This document shows positions 34,601 through 47,389 of a stretch of 64,000 bases of DNA, piece by piece. Every line of letters begins with the position of its first letter. Within the stretch, counting starts at the first letter, position 1. Made by a program: the position numbers and the translations under genes. Source of the DNA: Pegoplata infirma (taxonomy: Eukaryota; Arthropoda; Insecta; Diptera; Anthomyiidae); NCBI GenBank assembly GCA_963921195.1, contig OY992537.1:35759410-35823409 (forward strand), written 5' to 3'. Below the pieces are notes generated by a model that ran no database searches, was not told the DNA's origin, and saw only the letters and a program-made list of their open reading frames with translations.

Positions 34601-34949
34601 AAAGAAATACATTAATTAATATTAAAGAAATACATTAATATTAGGTTTGTTCCCATGACGGAGGAACACGTACATACCATGTTTCCGACGCTAAGCGAAA
34701 TCGAAAAAAAATCGACCAAACCTCATGAATAGGTTTATATTCACCAGTGAAAAGTCACGAAGCAGTAGATAAACTGACTAATAAAAAACTCATTCATTAT
34801 ATAATATTTTTTTAACCCGGGCAACGCCGGGTGCAAAACAGCTAGTAACCTAAAAATACAAAATGCTTTAAATTGGCTGCTGGTTTGCATATATGAACAG
34901 AATAGGACACAGAGTGGTATTTTTACAAGTACACACCTATTTAAAAAAA

Positions 34950-35092
34950 AATCGCGGATTTTTTTTTTTACAAAACAATTTTTTCCGCGAATTTTTTTTT
35001 TTTTTTAAAGAATTTTTTTCGCAAAAAATCTTTTTTTAGATTGTGGAGGGTATCTATCTATACATTCGGCAAGGCCGAATTTAACTTTTTAA
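34950..35092 (-). repeat. Mini-me-like fragment (cgcg-hairpin type)
   Basis: Contains 'ccgcgaattttt', 'attgtggagggtat' and 'cattcggcaaggccgaatttaac'. It mirrors 9355-9500. Confidence 0.6.
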
Positions 35093-35224
35093 AAACATTC
35101 TGAAAGGCTGTTTTGGAAATTTCGCTTATCTCGGATAAATCGCTAATAAAGTTACGATTTCGCAATTTTTTTTTATCATTTAAAAGTCAGGGAAGACCAA
35201 AAAGGTAACACCAACAAAAAAAAT

Positions 35225-35362
35225 TGGTTGCCAAAATATAACACGAAATGTGTAATATTTGTTATATTTTTCACGTTAGAAAATTTACCATCACTTAAAA
35301 AGGGCATTGTGGAGGGTATTCATAGATTCGGCCAAATCGAATTTAACTTTTCTACTTGTTTT
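35225..35362 (-). repeat. Mini-me-like fragment, subfamily B start
   Basis: Ends 'gggcattgtggagggtattc', then 'gattcggccaaatcgaattt' and 'cttttctacttgtttt', the inverted start of the 10181 element. Confidence 0.7.
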
Positions 35363-36029
35363 TTCATCTAATTTATTTTTTTTTTTTAATTTTTTTTAAT
35401 TGTGTTTATATTGTTGGACTGTATATTTTATAATTGAATTTTTATTTAGTTCGGTTTGAGTCCATATTAATTATTTCTGAGAAATAATAATTGTTGTTCA
35501 ATGAGAAAATCTGGAAAAAATCAAGTGACAACACAGGCTAAGTGGAGATGTCGACAGCTTTCGGAAGATGCCACCCTTCCATTATCAGCACTTCTTTGAT
35601 TGCCACACACTTAATGTGTGTCAGATTAAAATTAGCCATTTAAATGAAACTTTTGAGCAATTTAAGAATTTGAATTACTCCTCTTTGTGTTGTATAACCC
35701 GTATTCACCATCATTCGTGTTGTATTAATTTGGCAGAAACCTAATCCATCTTAACTTTTAACAGAGTTGTATTTTTCCCATTGTTAACCCTTTTTTTCAT
35801 AAATTTTTTTTCATCAAATATTTTTTTTTCCTCAATATTTTTTTTTCATCAAAATTTTTTTTCATCAATACTTTTTTCAAGATATTGATATTTTTACTGG
35901 TCAAAATTAATTTCAATTTCTTAATTTTTTGGAGTTAATAAATTGAAGTTCTATCTTTCCAAATAGATAATACCAACAAAAAAAAAATTGTTGCCGAGAA
36001 AAACCATTAAATATTTGGCCGACTAAAAA
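35363..36029. other. Upstream stretch without named features
   Basis: From 35800 on it is mostly 'tttttcatcaaa' runs. Nothing else is recognised. Confidence 0.4.
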
Positions 36030-37735
36030 AAAAAAATAAGAATTACTGTTTACAATTCCATAAAACCAAAAAGGTAATAATTCACCTGCTGGTGAAAACG
36101 TTTTTCACCAGGTGGTGAATAAAACGAAACATAATTATTTTTTAACAAAAAAATTTTTTTTCATAAATTTTTTTCCAATTTTTTTTTCGTCAAATTTTAT
36201 TACAGCACAAATTTTTTTTGTCGAAATTTTTTTTTTCATAAATTTTTTTATCAAAATATTTTTTGTTTTCATCAAAAAAAATTTTTTTACATGTTTTTTT
36301 TTAGTAATTTTTTTTTTCACTAAAATTTGTTTTTTTTTTTTTTCATAAAAGTTTTGTTTTTCATAAAAAATAATATTTTTTAATCAAGTTTAAGCTTCTG
36401 ACAAAAAAATGTTCCATTTGTTTAACAAATGAACATAAAACAAGTAAGAGTGTTAAATTCTTGTGTGCCGAATCTTTTATACTCTTCAAAACGTAAAAAT
36501 ACTTTTTTTGCACTTAATACACACATTAACCAATTTGCAGCTCTATTGGTTGGAGTGCATCTTGCTATCCACAGACAGATGGACGGGAGTATATAGCAAG
36601 AGTGTCTTAGAAATGGATCACTAATATATTAACTTAATGGGGTCCTTTACCGATATTTCAATTTATTTTGCATGGAATGGCAAATTAATATAACATTATA
36701 TTTTCACAAAAAATTTTCCTTTAGCGAGTATAGCCATATCTTCAGCAAAACATTATCATGATTGTCAAATTTTCTGTGTAAATTGTTTTTGTTACAACAA
36801 TAAATTTTTACAAAATAAGAGCATAATGTTTTGGACAAGATTACAAAATTCGCAGTCATTTCGTTCTCCCATCTTTCCCATTCTTGAAGTTTTAGGACAA
36901 TCAATGGGTGCCTATTGCAAGAACTCCCTTGTAAAAGTGTGGCAACAAAAAGTTAATTCATATTTTTTATTGTCTTACTCATTTGGTTTCCTTTCATTTT
37001 ATCACAATTTGAATTTTAATATAATTAAAATTTTTAAAATTTTTTGTAAAAACTTTTATATCATTTTAATGTTCATTTTTTTACAACAAGTGTTTATTTG
37101 AATTTAGCATTGAAAAATTGTTAATGGCATTGTAATAAATTTTTTTGTGAGTCATTTAATATTTTAACTGTCATCGTTTTGTTCCCAGCAAGAAATTTAA
37201 ATGTTCAGCTGACTTAATCATAAATTCTCTAGAATGGCAGCATGAAAAATTGTCAATTGTGCTGAAATCCATGTTAAAATTGGCCAGTTGCTGACATTTG
37301 TTAAAATGTAGGAAAAATCACAAGGTTTTCTGAGGTCATCGGGTTAAAAGTAATTTAAGTACCATCGAAAAAAAATCTAATATTTTTTACTGGGTTGTTA
37401 TTTATTTCGACGTTAGAAAAAAAAGGTACCTACAGCATTCATATTTCATTAAAATTTATGTGTGGGCATATTTAAAATTTGTGTGTTCGAAACGTTTTGT
37501 TTATGTGCGAAAATATATGTATTGGATTTTTTTCAGCTAATATTTCAATATTCAATCCTGGTTGATTTATTACAGTCAATTAATGTTAACATTTTATGCA
37601 AGATTAAAATATTATTTTTATATTTTTGATAATTTATTACTTATGTAATCGCTTTTAAATAAATTTGTTAGGAATTTGTGAATTTAGATTGAAATATGTG
37701 CTTTATTTTTAACTATTAATTGAAATATTGATAAG

Positions 37736-37885
37736 AAATTCTGATTAATTTTTATTAAAAAATAAAAATTGTTTTATTAGACCTATTATATTTTGAGGAT
37801 GTTTATTCTGGCTCGAGGTCATTATTTTCTTTACTAATTAAAACCATGATTTTCTCATAGCATAATTTTCAAGAAAATTATTTTT
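37736..37885 (+). repeat. Direct repeat F, first copy
   Basis: Shares about 140 bp with 38270-38415 at high identity, including 'gaggatgtttattctggctc' and 'gaggtcattattttctttac'. Older copies lie at 9680-9790 and 13544-13690. Confidence 0.75.
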
Positions 37886-38237
37886 TGTTTTAAAGTTATT
37901 TATGTTGGTCATTTTTGCAAGACTTAATCGACACGTGTTTCGGAATTTGTCAAGATTCCATTGTCAAGATTATTTAGCAAAAATAGAAACGATTTACTAC
38001 AAAGTAGCAAACGAGTCTAATGACAAATCGTTTGTACACAAACAAGAATATTAATACATATTCGCCTCTATTCACAATGAGAATTAGAAAGACGAAGAAG
38101 TTGTACCATACTAATAAGGCAACGAATGTCAATAACAAACAAACATATTTAAAACAGTTTTACATATGTTAGTCCATTGGACTACAATAATATGTTATTT
38201 GTTGTTGTGAATGTAATACTACTATATTAGGGTTATT

Positions 38238-38415
38238 CATCACTATGGCGTGCCAACCATTATGTTCAAATTCTGATTAATTTTTATTAAAAAATAAAAA
38301 TTGTTTTATTCGACCTTTAAAATATTATATTTTGAGGATGTTTATTCTGGCTCGAGGTCATTATTTTCTTTACCAATTAAAACCATGATATTCTCATAGC
38401 ATAATTTTCAAGAAA
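38238..38415 (+). repeat. Direct repeat F, second copy
   Basis: Starts with 'atggcgtgccaaccattatg', which is also at 12677 in the copy broken by a mini-me-like insertion. The rest matches 37736-37885. Confidence 0.75.
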
Positions 38416-39012
38416 TATGATAAAAAAAATTGATGAAAAAAAAAATTTTTGATGACTTAATGTTTATGATGTTAAAAAAAATTGTAGAAAAATATTTTTG
38501 ATGAAAGACAAAATTTTAGTAAAAAAAAATTTAATCAAAAGTAAATTTTTTGATGTAAAAAAAGTTAAAAGAAAATTTGGTGAACAAAAAAATTTAAAAA
38601 AAAATTATGAAAAAAAAATTTATAAAAACAAAAATTTTATAAAAAAAATTTGATGAAAAAAAAAAAATTTGATGAAAAATGAATTTGATAAAAAATAAGA
38701 TAACAAAAATTAATGATGAAAACTATTTGATAAAATAAAAAATTTTATAAAAAAATTTTGATGAAAAAAAAAAATATTAAAAAAAAGTTTGTATCAGATA
38801 ATTATATTACGTTTTATTAACCGGTTTTATTAACCAACAGGTGAATTATTATCCAAGTTACAAATCGAAGTTACAGAACTTTTTGGTTTTAAGAGAATTA
38901 AAACAGCAATTCTTACTTTCTTTTAATATGATAATATTTTTAGGCTGGAGTCTAATTTTAAAAATGATGCAGGACGACACCTCAGTTTGACTATATAAGC
39001 TACCGTCTTAAA

Positions 39013-39770
39013 AAAAAAAACAAGTAGAAAAGTTAAATTCGACTTGGCCGAATCTATGAATACCCTCCACAATGCCCATTTTTAGTGATAGTAAATTTTC
39101 TAACGTGAAAAAAATATCAGTTTTGATTAGAAATATTTTATTTTGTGTAAAAAATTTTTTTTTTTATAATTTTTGAAAAAAAAAAAATAATTTACTAATT
39201 TTTTTGTTTGAGTGTAAATTTTTTTTTTTGAGTGTAAAATTTATTTTCGAGTGTATTTTTTTTTTGTTTTGGTATAAAAATATTTTTGAGTGACAAAAAT
39301 ACGTTGTAAAATATTTTTGTGACTTACTAATGTTTTTAAACAGGTTTAACGGGTTTTCAACACGTGAATTTAAGGTGAATCTAATCTGTAATTCACGGTT
39401 TTGCTAATAACTTTTGAATCACTAGACCGATTTGACTGAAATTCAATACGAACGAGGCTGGAGGAACGCAAAATATATATGCCAAGCTTCAGCATCCTCA
39501 GAATTACTTTTCGAAAGTTATAGTGCTTTTTATCTCAAAAATTCACGAAAAACCCTTGCCGAAATTCAGTCTTTTGCTCATAACTTTTGAACCACTATAC
39601 CGATTTCACTGGATTGCAATACCAACCTGACCAGGTAAATGCCCAACATATATGCCAAACTTCAGGAGCCTCTGTAAAGTCTTTCAAAAGTTAGCGTGTT
39701 TTCAACAGACAGACGGACAGACGGACGGACGGACGGACGGACGGACGGACGGACGTCTTAAAATCGATTT
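39013..39770 (+). mobile_element. Mini-me-like element, subfamily B (copy 3, plus half)
   Basis: Starts aaaacaagtagaaaagttaa and proceeds to a GACG tract at 39714-39757, then abuts an oppositely oriented copy after 'cttaaaatcgattt'. Confidence 0.75.
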
Positions 39771-41108
39771 GTAACACCTCGAAATATTGGTCTAGGACCT
39801 AATAAAGTATATATATTCATGATCCTCGATCGATTTTAAGACGATCTAGCGATGTCCGTCCGTCCGTCTGTCCGTCTGTCAGTCTGTTGAAGACACGCTT
39901 ACTTTGAAAGACCTTGTGTAGGCTCCTGAAGTTTGGCACATTTATTGGGAATTTACCAGGTCAGGTTGGTATTGCAATTCAGCATAATCCGTCCAGTGGT
40001 TCAAAGGTTATGTGCAAAAGACTGATTTTCGGCAAGGGTTTTTCGTTAGACTTGTGCTTAATCGTTCAATTGAGTGAGCGCTCATTTTCGTTCATTTCAG
40101 ATGAAAGACCTAGTTCGTTTATCTAGTTCAATCGTTCTTTTGTGGTCTTCGTTCAATCATTTTGAATCATCTGTTGGTCGTTCACCTAGTTCAAATCGGT
40201 CAGTTTTTGTTTTCGTTCAACAGTTCGTGAACGAATCATTTTGATCATGTCTGTTGTTTTGGCTTTCGTTTAAAAAATACAAAAATGCTGAATAAAAACA
40301 TGAATTAAAAAGAAAAAATGTATACAATTTTTGTGAAAAAAAATATAAATGCTGAGTTAGCGCGCCAAAAGAGAAGAGAAAACTAACGCCTAATGACAAA
40401 ATTAAAAAAAAAATTGAACGACCGAACTGAAAGATCAAAATAAAATAATGACCAATTGAGCTGAATGAACGAAAATACCTAAAAGAGCGGAAATGAACGA
40501 ACTAGATAAACCGCTCAGTTAAGTAAATAGTTCAATTGAACTAGTTCGTTCGTGAACGACACAACTCTATTTTTCGTGAATTAATGAGATAAAAACACGC
40601 TAACTTTTTAAAGACAATTCTGAAGATTCTGACGGTTGGCACATATATTTGTCGTTCCCCTGGCCTAGTTGGAATTGAATTTCAGCCAAATTGGTCTAGT
40701 GGTTCAAAATTTATTAGCAAAACCGTGAATTTGAGATTAGTTTCACTTAAAATTTATTGTGTTGAAAACCCGTTAAACATGTTTTAAAAACATTGGTTAG
40801 TCACAAAACTATTTTACAACGTATTTTTGTCACTCAAAAATATTTTTGCACTAAAAAAAAATACACTTGAAAAAAATTTTACATTCAAAAAAAATGTATG
40901 ATAAAAAAAAATTTACACTCAAAAAAAATTTTGTAAATTATTTTTTTTTTTCAAAAATTACAAAAAAAATTTTTTTACACAATATAATATTTCTAATGAA
41001 AAATGTTATTTTTTCACGTTAGAAAATATACTATTACTTAAGAAGGGCATTGTGGAGGGTATTCATAGGTTCTACCAAATCGAATTTAACTTTTCTATTT
41101 GTTTTAAA
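39771..41108 (-). mobile_element. Mini-me-like element, subfamily B (copy 3, minus half, interrupted)
   Basis: Runs from 'cacctcgaaatattggtcta' through GTCC tracts (39855-39885) to 'gggcattgtggagggtattc' and 'cttttctatttgtttt'. It is head-to-head with 39013-39770 and interrupted by the MITE 40047-40569. Confidence 0.75.
40047..40569. mobile_element. hAT-like MITE, TAGASTTGTG termini
   Basis: Length 523 bp. Left end TAGACTTGTG, right end CACAACTCTA. Exact 8-bp duplication TTTTTCGT at 40039-40046 and 40570-40577. The interior is inverted and rich in 'gttcgttca/tgaacgaac'. The uninterrupted sequence is visible near 39540 ('aaaaattcacgaaaaaccct'). Confidence 0.88.
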
Positions 41109-41280
41109 TTATCTTTAAATTGTATGAAAGGCAAACAAAATTATAGGATAATTCAATATATCGTTTTGATACTGTGCTAATATTACGTTGTATTTTTATA
41201 CCCTCCAACTACAGTATACTCACTTTGTCATTCCATTTGTAACGCAAAGAAATATCGGTCGGGGACTCCATAAAGTATAT

Positions 41281-44200
41281 GGGGCATTCCATGTGAAATC
41301 GGACACTTTGAAAAACTTTTTTTTTAGATTTTCCCAATTTGTTTACAGTTTTTGTACCCTTCGAAAACTCCTTCGTGGTAAATTTTCAGATTTTTTTCAT
41401 GACCCGTTCAAAAGATATCGAATTTTTAAAAATTGGTAGTTTGTTCCTTTACTCAAACTTCTTTTAATCATAACTTTTTCAATAATGGTCCAAATTTCAA
41501 ATTTTTTTTTTTCAAAATTTTTGTTTTTTTAAGTACTTTCTAAAAAAAAATCCCAAAAAATTCTTAGAAGCGCTCTAGTATGCGATTTTTAAGTTTTAAA
41601 ATTTAAATCTCATTTTTGAAAATGTTTGTACTCTTCGATTTTTTTGAAATTTTTTGTGTAAAACTTCTATCAATTCTACAAATTTTTTGTCCAGGATGAT
41701 CGTGGGATAACGATTATTACTATTTTTTAAAATTTGTTGAAAAAATTTTATTGTAATTTTCCAATCTTAAAATTGGAAAATTACGGCTCCAATTTTGCGT
41801 CATAGAGGGGTCCTTTATAAGACCGACCCCCATTAATTTTTACGTCTTAACATTTCTTTGGAACAAACTAATACCCTATCTCCAATTTCTAAGGGGGCTC
41901 CCACACAAAACGACATTTTTTAAAATTTGTTCCAACCGCTCTAACTGCCCTAATAGTGCCCTTAGAGCAACAAAATGTATGACCGACCCACAATATTTTT
42001 TTAGTCCAAACATTTTCTCTGAACACACCTACCCTCTATCTTTAACTGTTAAGGCGGTCCCCATACAATTTTGTTTATTTTTTGTAAATTTGTTTTATTT
42101 AATCAGCTTCTACCGGTCCAATGGTGCACCCGAGAGGGGTCATTAGTGAGACCGACCCCCATTTATTTTTACCCTACAACATTTTTTTAAAACATACCCA
42201 CGCCCTATCTCCACTCCCTAAGTAGGCTCCCATACAAATAACAGTTGGAGCAAATTTTATAAAAACGTAATTTTGTATGGGAGCCTTCTTAGCGAGTGGA
42301 GATAGGGCGTGGGTATGTTTTGAAAAAATGTTGTAGGGTAAAAATAAATGGGGGTCGGTCTCAGTAATGACCCCTCCTAGACGCACCATTGGACAGGTAG
42401 AAGCTGATTAAATAAAACAAATTTACAAAAAATAAAAAAAATTGTATGGGGACCGCCTTAACTAGAGTTTTTCACGGGAATTCCCGGGACGGGAATTCCC
42501 GGGAATTCCCGTAAATTTTCGATCCCGAAATCCCGGGAAATAGAGCGGGAATTCCCGGGAATTTTAGTTTCTTTGAAATTGTTGATTTTTGACGTCTACT
42601 GATTATTTAGTAAGTGATTTTTTAGAGATTTTATTAAAATTCTTGATAATTGATGACAGAAACGTACGCAGGGCCCATGAGGGCCCAAAAAGAGAGACGT
42701 TCTAACAAAAAAATGTCATGAAATCTGAGACTTACAAAATTAAAAAAGTCTCACAATATCTAAATTTCGATAGGATATAATTACACAGTGATAAAAAATC
42801 TAAATTTAAAATCGGAATATAATGAAACCAAGAGAAAATTAAAGTTTACATTTTACATAACAAAGCCATCAAGACGTTTTTTTAATTCATCGCTAGATTA
42901 TTTTTTACATGCATTTTAAAGCAATTAAAGCTTTTGTGTACTAAACATGTCCTACATTAGTGACCGCTGGTCTAAACATAAGCTCGAAATTACGTTAGCT
43001 ACAACCGGTATGAATTTCGCTGAAATCGGTCTTGTACCTATTTACTGAATAGCCAAAATTATAAAAATAATCCACTGTTTACCGTTGCGTATGATTGTTA
43101 TTTAAAGGCAATTACAAAATTAATCATACGCCTTATACAATTTTTTAACAAATATTATTATAATTATAATTAAAGTTCACCAACTTCAAATGCGTGTAAA
43201 AAAATTTAGCGCTAAACCAAAAAAAGTGTCGAGGGGTTTATTATGCTTTCATTTGCTTTTTGTTTCATCCCACTCCGATTTTGGTTGTTGGGCTGTGTTA
43301 TCAGATCCTGATACTTTTTTTCAGAAGCTAAGATTTTTTTTTTCTGAGAACTGTATTATAAAAATTTGCAGTATGATTATTTGTTTCTTAAGAAAATATT
43401 TATGTCTCTGGACATGATTCTTTTGATAAATTGATATAAAATCTGTGTAAAGGATGACAGTTTTTTTTTTAGTAACCAGGATTTTTAATTGTTTTAATAA
43501 TTTTTGGGGTAAATTTTCTTATAATTTCATTTCTCTGAAACAGTTAAATTCAGTTTTAGAAACATAATAGAGAAATTCCTGTGAATAAGTTTCATTGTGT
43601 TTTAGAGGCAAAGCGATGAGAACCAATTGAAAAAATGAACAAGATGAATTAGAATAAATTTTTATTATTAAAACAGATAAAACGATGTGAAATAACATAT
43701 TCCCTTAAAAATACTTTTAAATGACTTCGATATATTTGGACCGTTTTTTTTATAAGAACTGGGTAAAAAATTGTTCTTTTTTTCTCGAACCTTATTTTTT
43801 TTCTGTTTTAAAGGTTTTAAATAAGATTTTTATGGTGTTAATAAACATTATTAATAGTGTAATCGCAATCATAAGGTTTTTATATATTTTTTTGACAAAA
43901 AATTTGGGTTTTTAGTTATTGCGGGAATTCCCGGGATCCCGGGAAATTTAAAAATGAATCCCGCTTTCCCGGGAAATGAAAAAGTCCGGGAAAAGAAAAA
44001 CTCTAGCCTTAACAGTTAAAGATAGAGGGTAGGTGTGTTCAGAGAAAATGTTTAGACTGAAAAAATATTGTGGGTCGGTTATACATTTTGTTGCTCTAAG
44101 GGCACTATTAGGGCAGTTATAGCGGTTGGAACAAATTTTAAAAAATGTCGTTTTGTGTGGGAGCCCCCTTAGAAATTGGAGATAGGGTATTAGTTTGTTC

Positions 44201-44722
44201 CAAAGAAATATTAAGACGTAAAAATTAATGGGGGTCGGTCTTATAAAGGACCCCTTTATGACGCACCATTGGAGCCGTAGAAATGATTTTAAGATTGGAA
44301 AATTACAATAAAATTTTTTCAAAAAATTTTAAAAAATAGTAATAATCGTTATCCCACGATCTTCCTGGGCAAAAAATTTGTAGAATTGATAGAAGTTTTA
44401 CACAAAAAAATGAGATTTAAATTTTAAAACTTAAAAATCGCATACTAGAGCGCTTTTAAGAATTTTTTGTGATTTTTTTTTAGAAAGTACTTAAAAAAAC
44501 AAAAACTTAAAAAAAAAAATTTAAAATTTGGACCATTATTGAAGAAGTTATGATTAAAAGAAGTTTGAGTAAAGGAACAAACTACCAATTTTTAAAAATT
44601 CGATATCTTTTGAACGGGTCATCAAAAAAATCTGAAAATTTACCACGAAGGAGTTTTCGAAGGGTACTAAAAAATCTAAAAAAAAAGTTTTTTAAAGTGT
44701 CTGATTTCACATGGAATGCCCC
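41281..44722. mobile_element. Large foldback, ATATGGGGCATTCC termini
   Basis: Length 3442 bp. Left end GGGGCATTCCATGTGAAATC, right end TTTCACATGGAATGCCCC, in a TATAT/ATATAT setting. The arms (41281-42462 and 44014-44722, plus an inner pair) carry 'gaccgacccccattaatttt' and 'caaaagatatcgaattttta'. A hAT-like element (42463-44005) is inserted. Related copies lie at 54443-58431 and 62817-63308. Confidence 0.85.
42463..44005. mobile_element. hAT-like element, TAGAGTTTTTC termini
   Basis: Length 1543 bp. Left end TAGAGTTTTTCACGGG, right end CCCGGG-AAAAGAAAAACTCTA in essence. Exact 8-bp duplication GCCTTAAC at 42455-42462 and 44006-44013. The subterminal regions are dense in 'gggaattcccggga' palindromes. 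The interior is AT-rich with no transposase that I can recognise. Confidence 0.9.
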
Positions 44723-45302
44723 ATATATATTATTGATCTATGATCGATTCTAAGACTTTTCTAGAATGTCCGTATGTGCGTCCGCCCGTCTGTATAAGAC
44801 ACGATGCAGTCCAAAATAAAAGAGATAGACTCGTTAAGTTTGGCAGGAATATGTCTTTTGGTCCTAGGCAATTTAAGTTCGTAAATGGGAAAAATTGGAT
44901 CTGGGGGAAAAAAGTTCCCCCTTGAAGAACTTAACTAACCTCAGAAAAACGCCAAACAGGTTTTATTTTTTTTTTTTGTAAAGCAAATGAAACAATTTGA
45001 GGTCAGAAAAAGTTCAAGGTCCTGCACTTGGACTTAGGAAATTAAAAAATATTTTTTTTTGACCGCCCCCTTTTTGTGGGCGTGGATATTAAAAATGTTT
45101 TTAAATAATGATAAAATTGTATTACTTAAGCTTAAAAAGCATAATAAATAAATTTTTAAACATTTACCGCATGAATTTATGTGTCCCCCAATGACCCCTT
45201 CTGACCCCCCCTCCCCCCAAAAAAAACGCCCCTGCAATTTTTTTATATGTTGGAGGGTATTATAGATTCGGCACAGCCGAAGTTAACACTCTCACTTGTT
45301 TT

Positions 45303-47389
45303 TTTTTTATCAAAAAACTACTTAAAGGGCCTTTACATTGTTATACTTTGTGTGTTGAAATGTATTATTTAAACGAAAACACATTAAAAATTTTATAATT
45401 ACAAAGTATTATCCATTGCCATTTTTATTAAAAAGTTTTGCAAAACACACAAAAACATAAATTTCTTTTCTCAATTTATTTAATTCTGTTTTAATTTTAA
45501 ATAAACACAATAAAATTGAAAAGTCGAAAGCAAAATATTATTTTTTGAAAATTTTCAAAGCATTTTCTGATACGTTATACATTTAAAAAAAAGTAAATTA
45601 TACAAAATCCATTATATAAAGTGTGATAATGTAAAACCGGCTTTAGTAAGTTTTTTTTGGAAAAAACAGAAACAAAAAAAAAATTTACAAATTTTTGTAG
45701 TATATTTTCCAATTTCCAGTATATTTTAAGCAAAAAAAAAAAACTAAAAATATTTTTTTCACTTTGTTCGGAACTTTCAGATTTTTAAGTCATAAATGGA
45801 ATGCAAAGTCAATGCTCTGCCAGTCTAATATATTTTTTTTAAAAGGCAACTTTTCCAACTCCCACGATTTTGAAATTCGAAAAAAAGGAAATTTAGCTTT
45901 TCAAGAAATTTTTTATTTAGGGATTCATTCAAGTGTTAATTTCTATGTTTATTTTTTTTTTTTTTGTCAAAGCTATGTTTTTTTATTTTTTCCAAAAAAC
46001 TCTTTTTTATCAAGTTATTTTTGATAAATTTCTTTTTTAAATTAAATTATTTGTAATAATCCTTGTTAATTTTTTTTAAACACACCCAATCTTTTTATTA
46101 ATCATACGCCATGTTGCACAAAATACATTAGTTAATAACAATCATACGTCCCGTTGCACTGTTTTTAATATTTCATTTGGCTTAATATTTTAAATTTTTA
46201 AATTTAACTTAAAAAATTTAAACATTTATAAATTACTTAAGTATTATGGCTTTTAGCCAAACAAATTTGTTGTTGTGTTAAATTTTTAATTTCAATTTAA
46301 TCTTTTCTTTTTTTTGAAATCACTCATACGCATTGATGTATGAACTCATGATAATTTTTGTAACTTTTTATATTTTTATTTTTATTTAAACCAACAGATG
46401 CTGTTGTATGTTGGCATTTAGTAATCTTTTGTTTTATATTTAATTTAACACAAAGGTTTCAAGGGAACTTTTTGTTGTTATAAACTACACTGGTACAACG
46501 TGAATAGAATTTTTTATGTAGAAATTTTTATTTTATTAAAAATATAAAAATTTTTCATTCACTGTTTTTAATTAAAAATTTAATTTAAAATTTTATTATA
46601 AATTTTATTAAAAATTTTATTTAAAATTTTATTTAAAATTTCATTAAAAATTTTATTTAAAATTTTATTAAAAATTTTATTAAAAATTTTATTTAAATAT
46701 TGCAACACTTTTTTCTTTAATTTTTAACTTTAAATTTTTTTTTTTTATTAAATTTTTGCTAACACTCACTAAAGCTCTTTAAGATTAATTTAGGATCTTA
46801 AATTCTTTGTTAAATTACATTATATATTTTTTTCTTATTTCCTTTATTTTATTAAAACTTTATTTTTCCCAATTTTTCCGTTTTAAACAACTTAACTGTT
46901 CAGCCGCCCGATGATAACTGCTTTTAAACATCTGTTACAAACAATATAAATCTTAATTCTTTTACCGAAACACATCTACAAATTGTTTTTATATCACAGC
47001 ATCATTTTGAATGTTGCAGATTCATTTTGTTTTTTGTGCAACATGCTGCGTAAGAAATATTGCGCATGTGCACATCATCACTATCAGATGTAAACAATAA
47101 CAATGAAATATCATTCACAGTCATGGTTTTTGTTTATATTTTTTCTAAAGGATTTACAAACATAAACAAAGTAAAAAACAACAAAACAAGACAGAAATAA
47201 ACAGAGAAAAAGTAATGGCAATAAATTTTGTATAAAACTTAGTTTAAGCAGCAACAAATGGATGCTATTGTAGGTTTTTGTTATTGTGCAGTAAATTAAA
47301 GAAAAATACGAATGGTAACAATGGCAAATATAAACAACAGAATTTATGATTTAAAATAAACTGTAAGCTAATTTTTATACCCTTTAATC
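45303..47389. other. AT-rich upstream stretch, low-complexity tract
   Basis: At 46560-46700 there are repeated 'aaaattttattaaaaatttt' units. Otherwise nothing is recognised. Confidence 0.5.

Larger units (their letters stand above)
31701..34845 (+). mobile_element. Non-autonomous Helitron with internal tandem array
   Basis: The 5' end is A|TCCCTATTAATATTATAAAT followed by a GTTTGTCTGTCTG run. A 10-bp duplicate of the start lies at 31691. The 3' end has the hairpin ACCCGG-GCAACG-CCGGGT (34815-34832), then CTAG at 34842-34845 followed by T. The A/T target, TC start, hairpin and CTAG end are Helitron hallmarks. No Rep/helicase frame is seen. A mini-me-like element (32790-33526) is nested inside. 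Confidence 0.88.
36030..38930. mobile_element. Probable decayed foldback
   Basis: 'taagaattactgttt', 'aaaaccaaaaagg' and 'ataattcacctgctggtg' on the left (36040-36110) are matched in inverse order on the right (38815-38925). The inner flanks are complementary low-complexity runs ('ttttttcatcaaa' at 36150-36370 and 'tttgatgaaaaaa' at 38430-38780). No clean termini. Confidence 0.4.
41191..45302 (-). mobile_element. Mini-me-like element, subfamily D, split by a 3.4 kb foldback
   Basis: The left piece 41191-41280 ('ataccctccaactacagtat', 'ccataaagtatat') continues after the insertion at 44723 ('tattgatctatgatcgattc', 'acgatgcagtccaaaataaa'). It ends 'cacagccgaagttaacactc tcacttgttt'. Confidence 0.8.
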
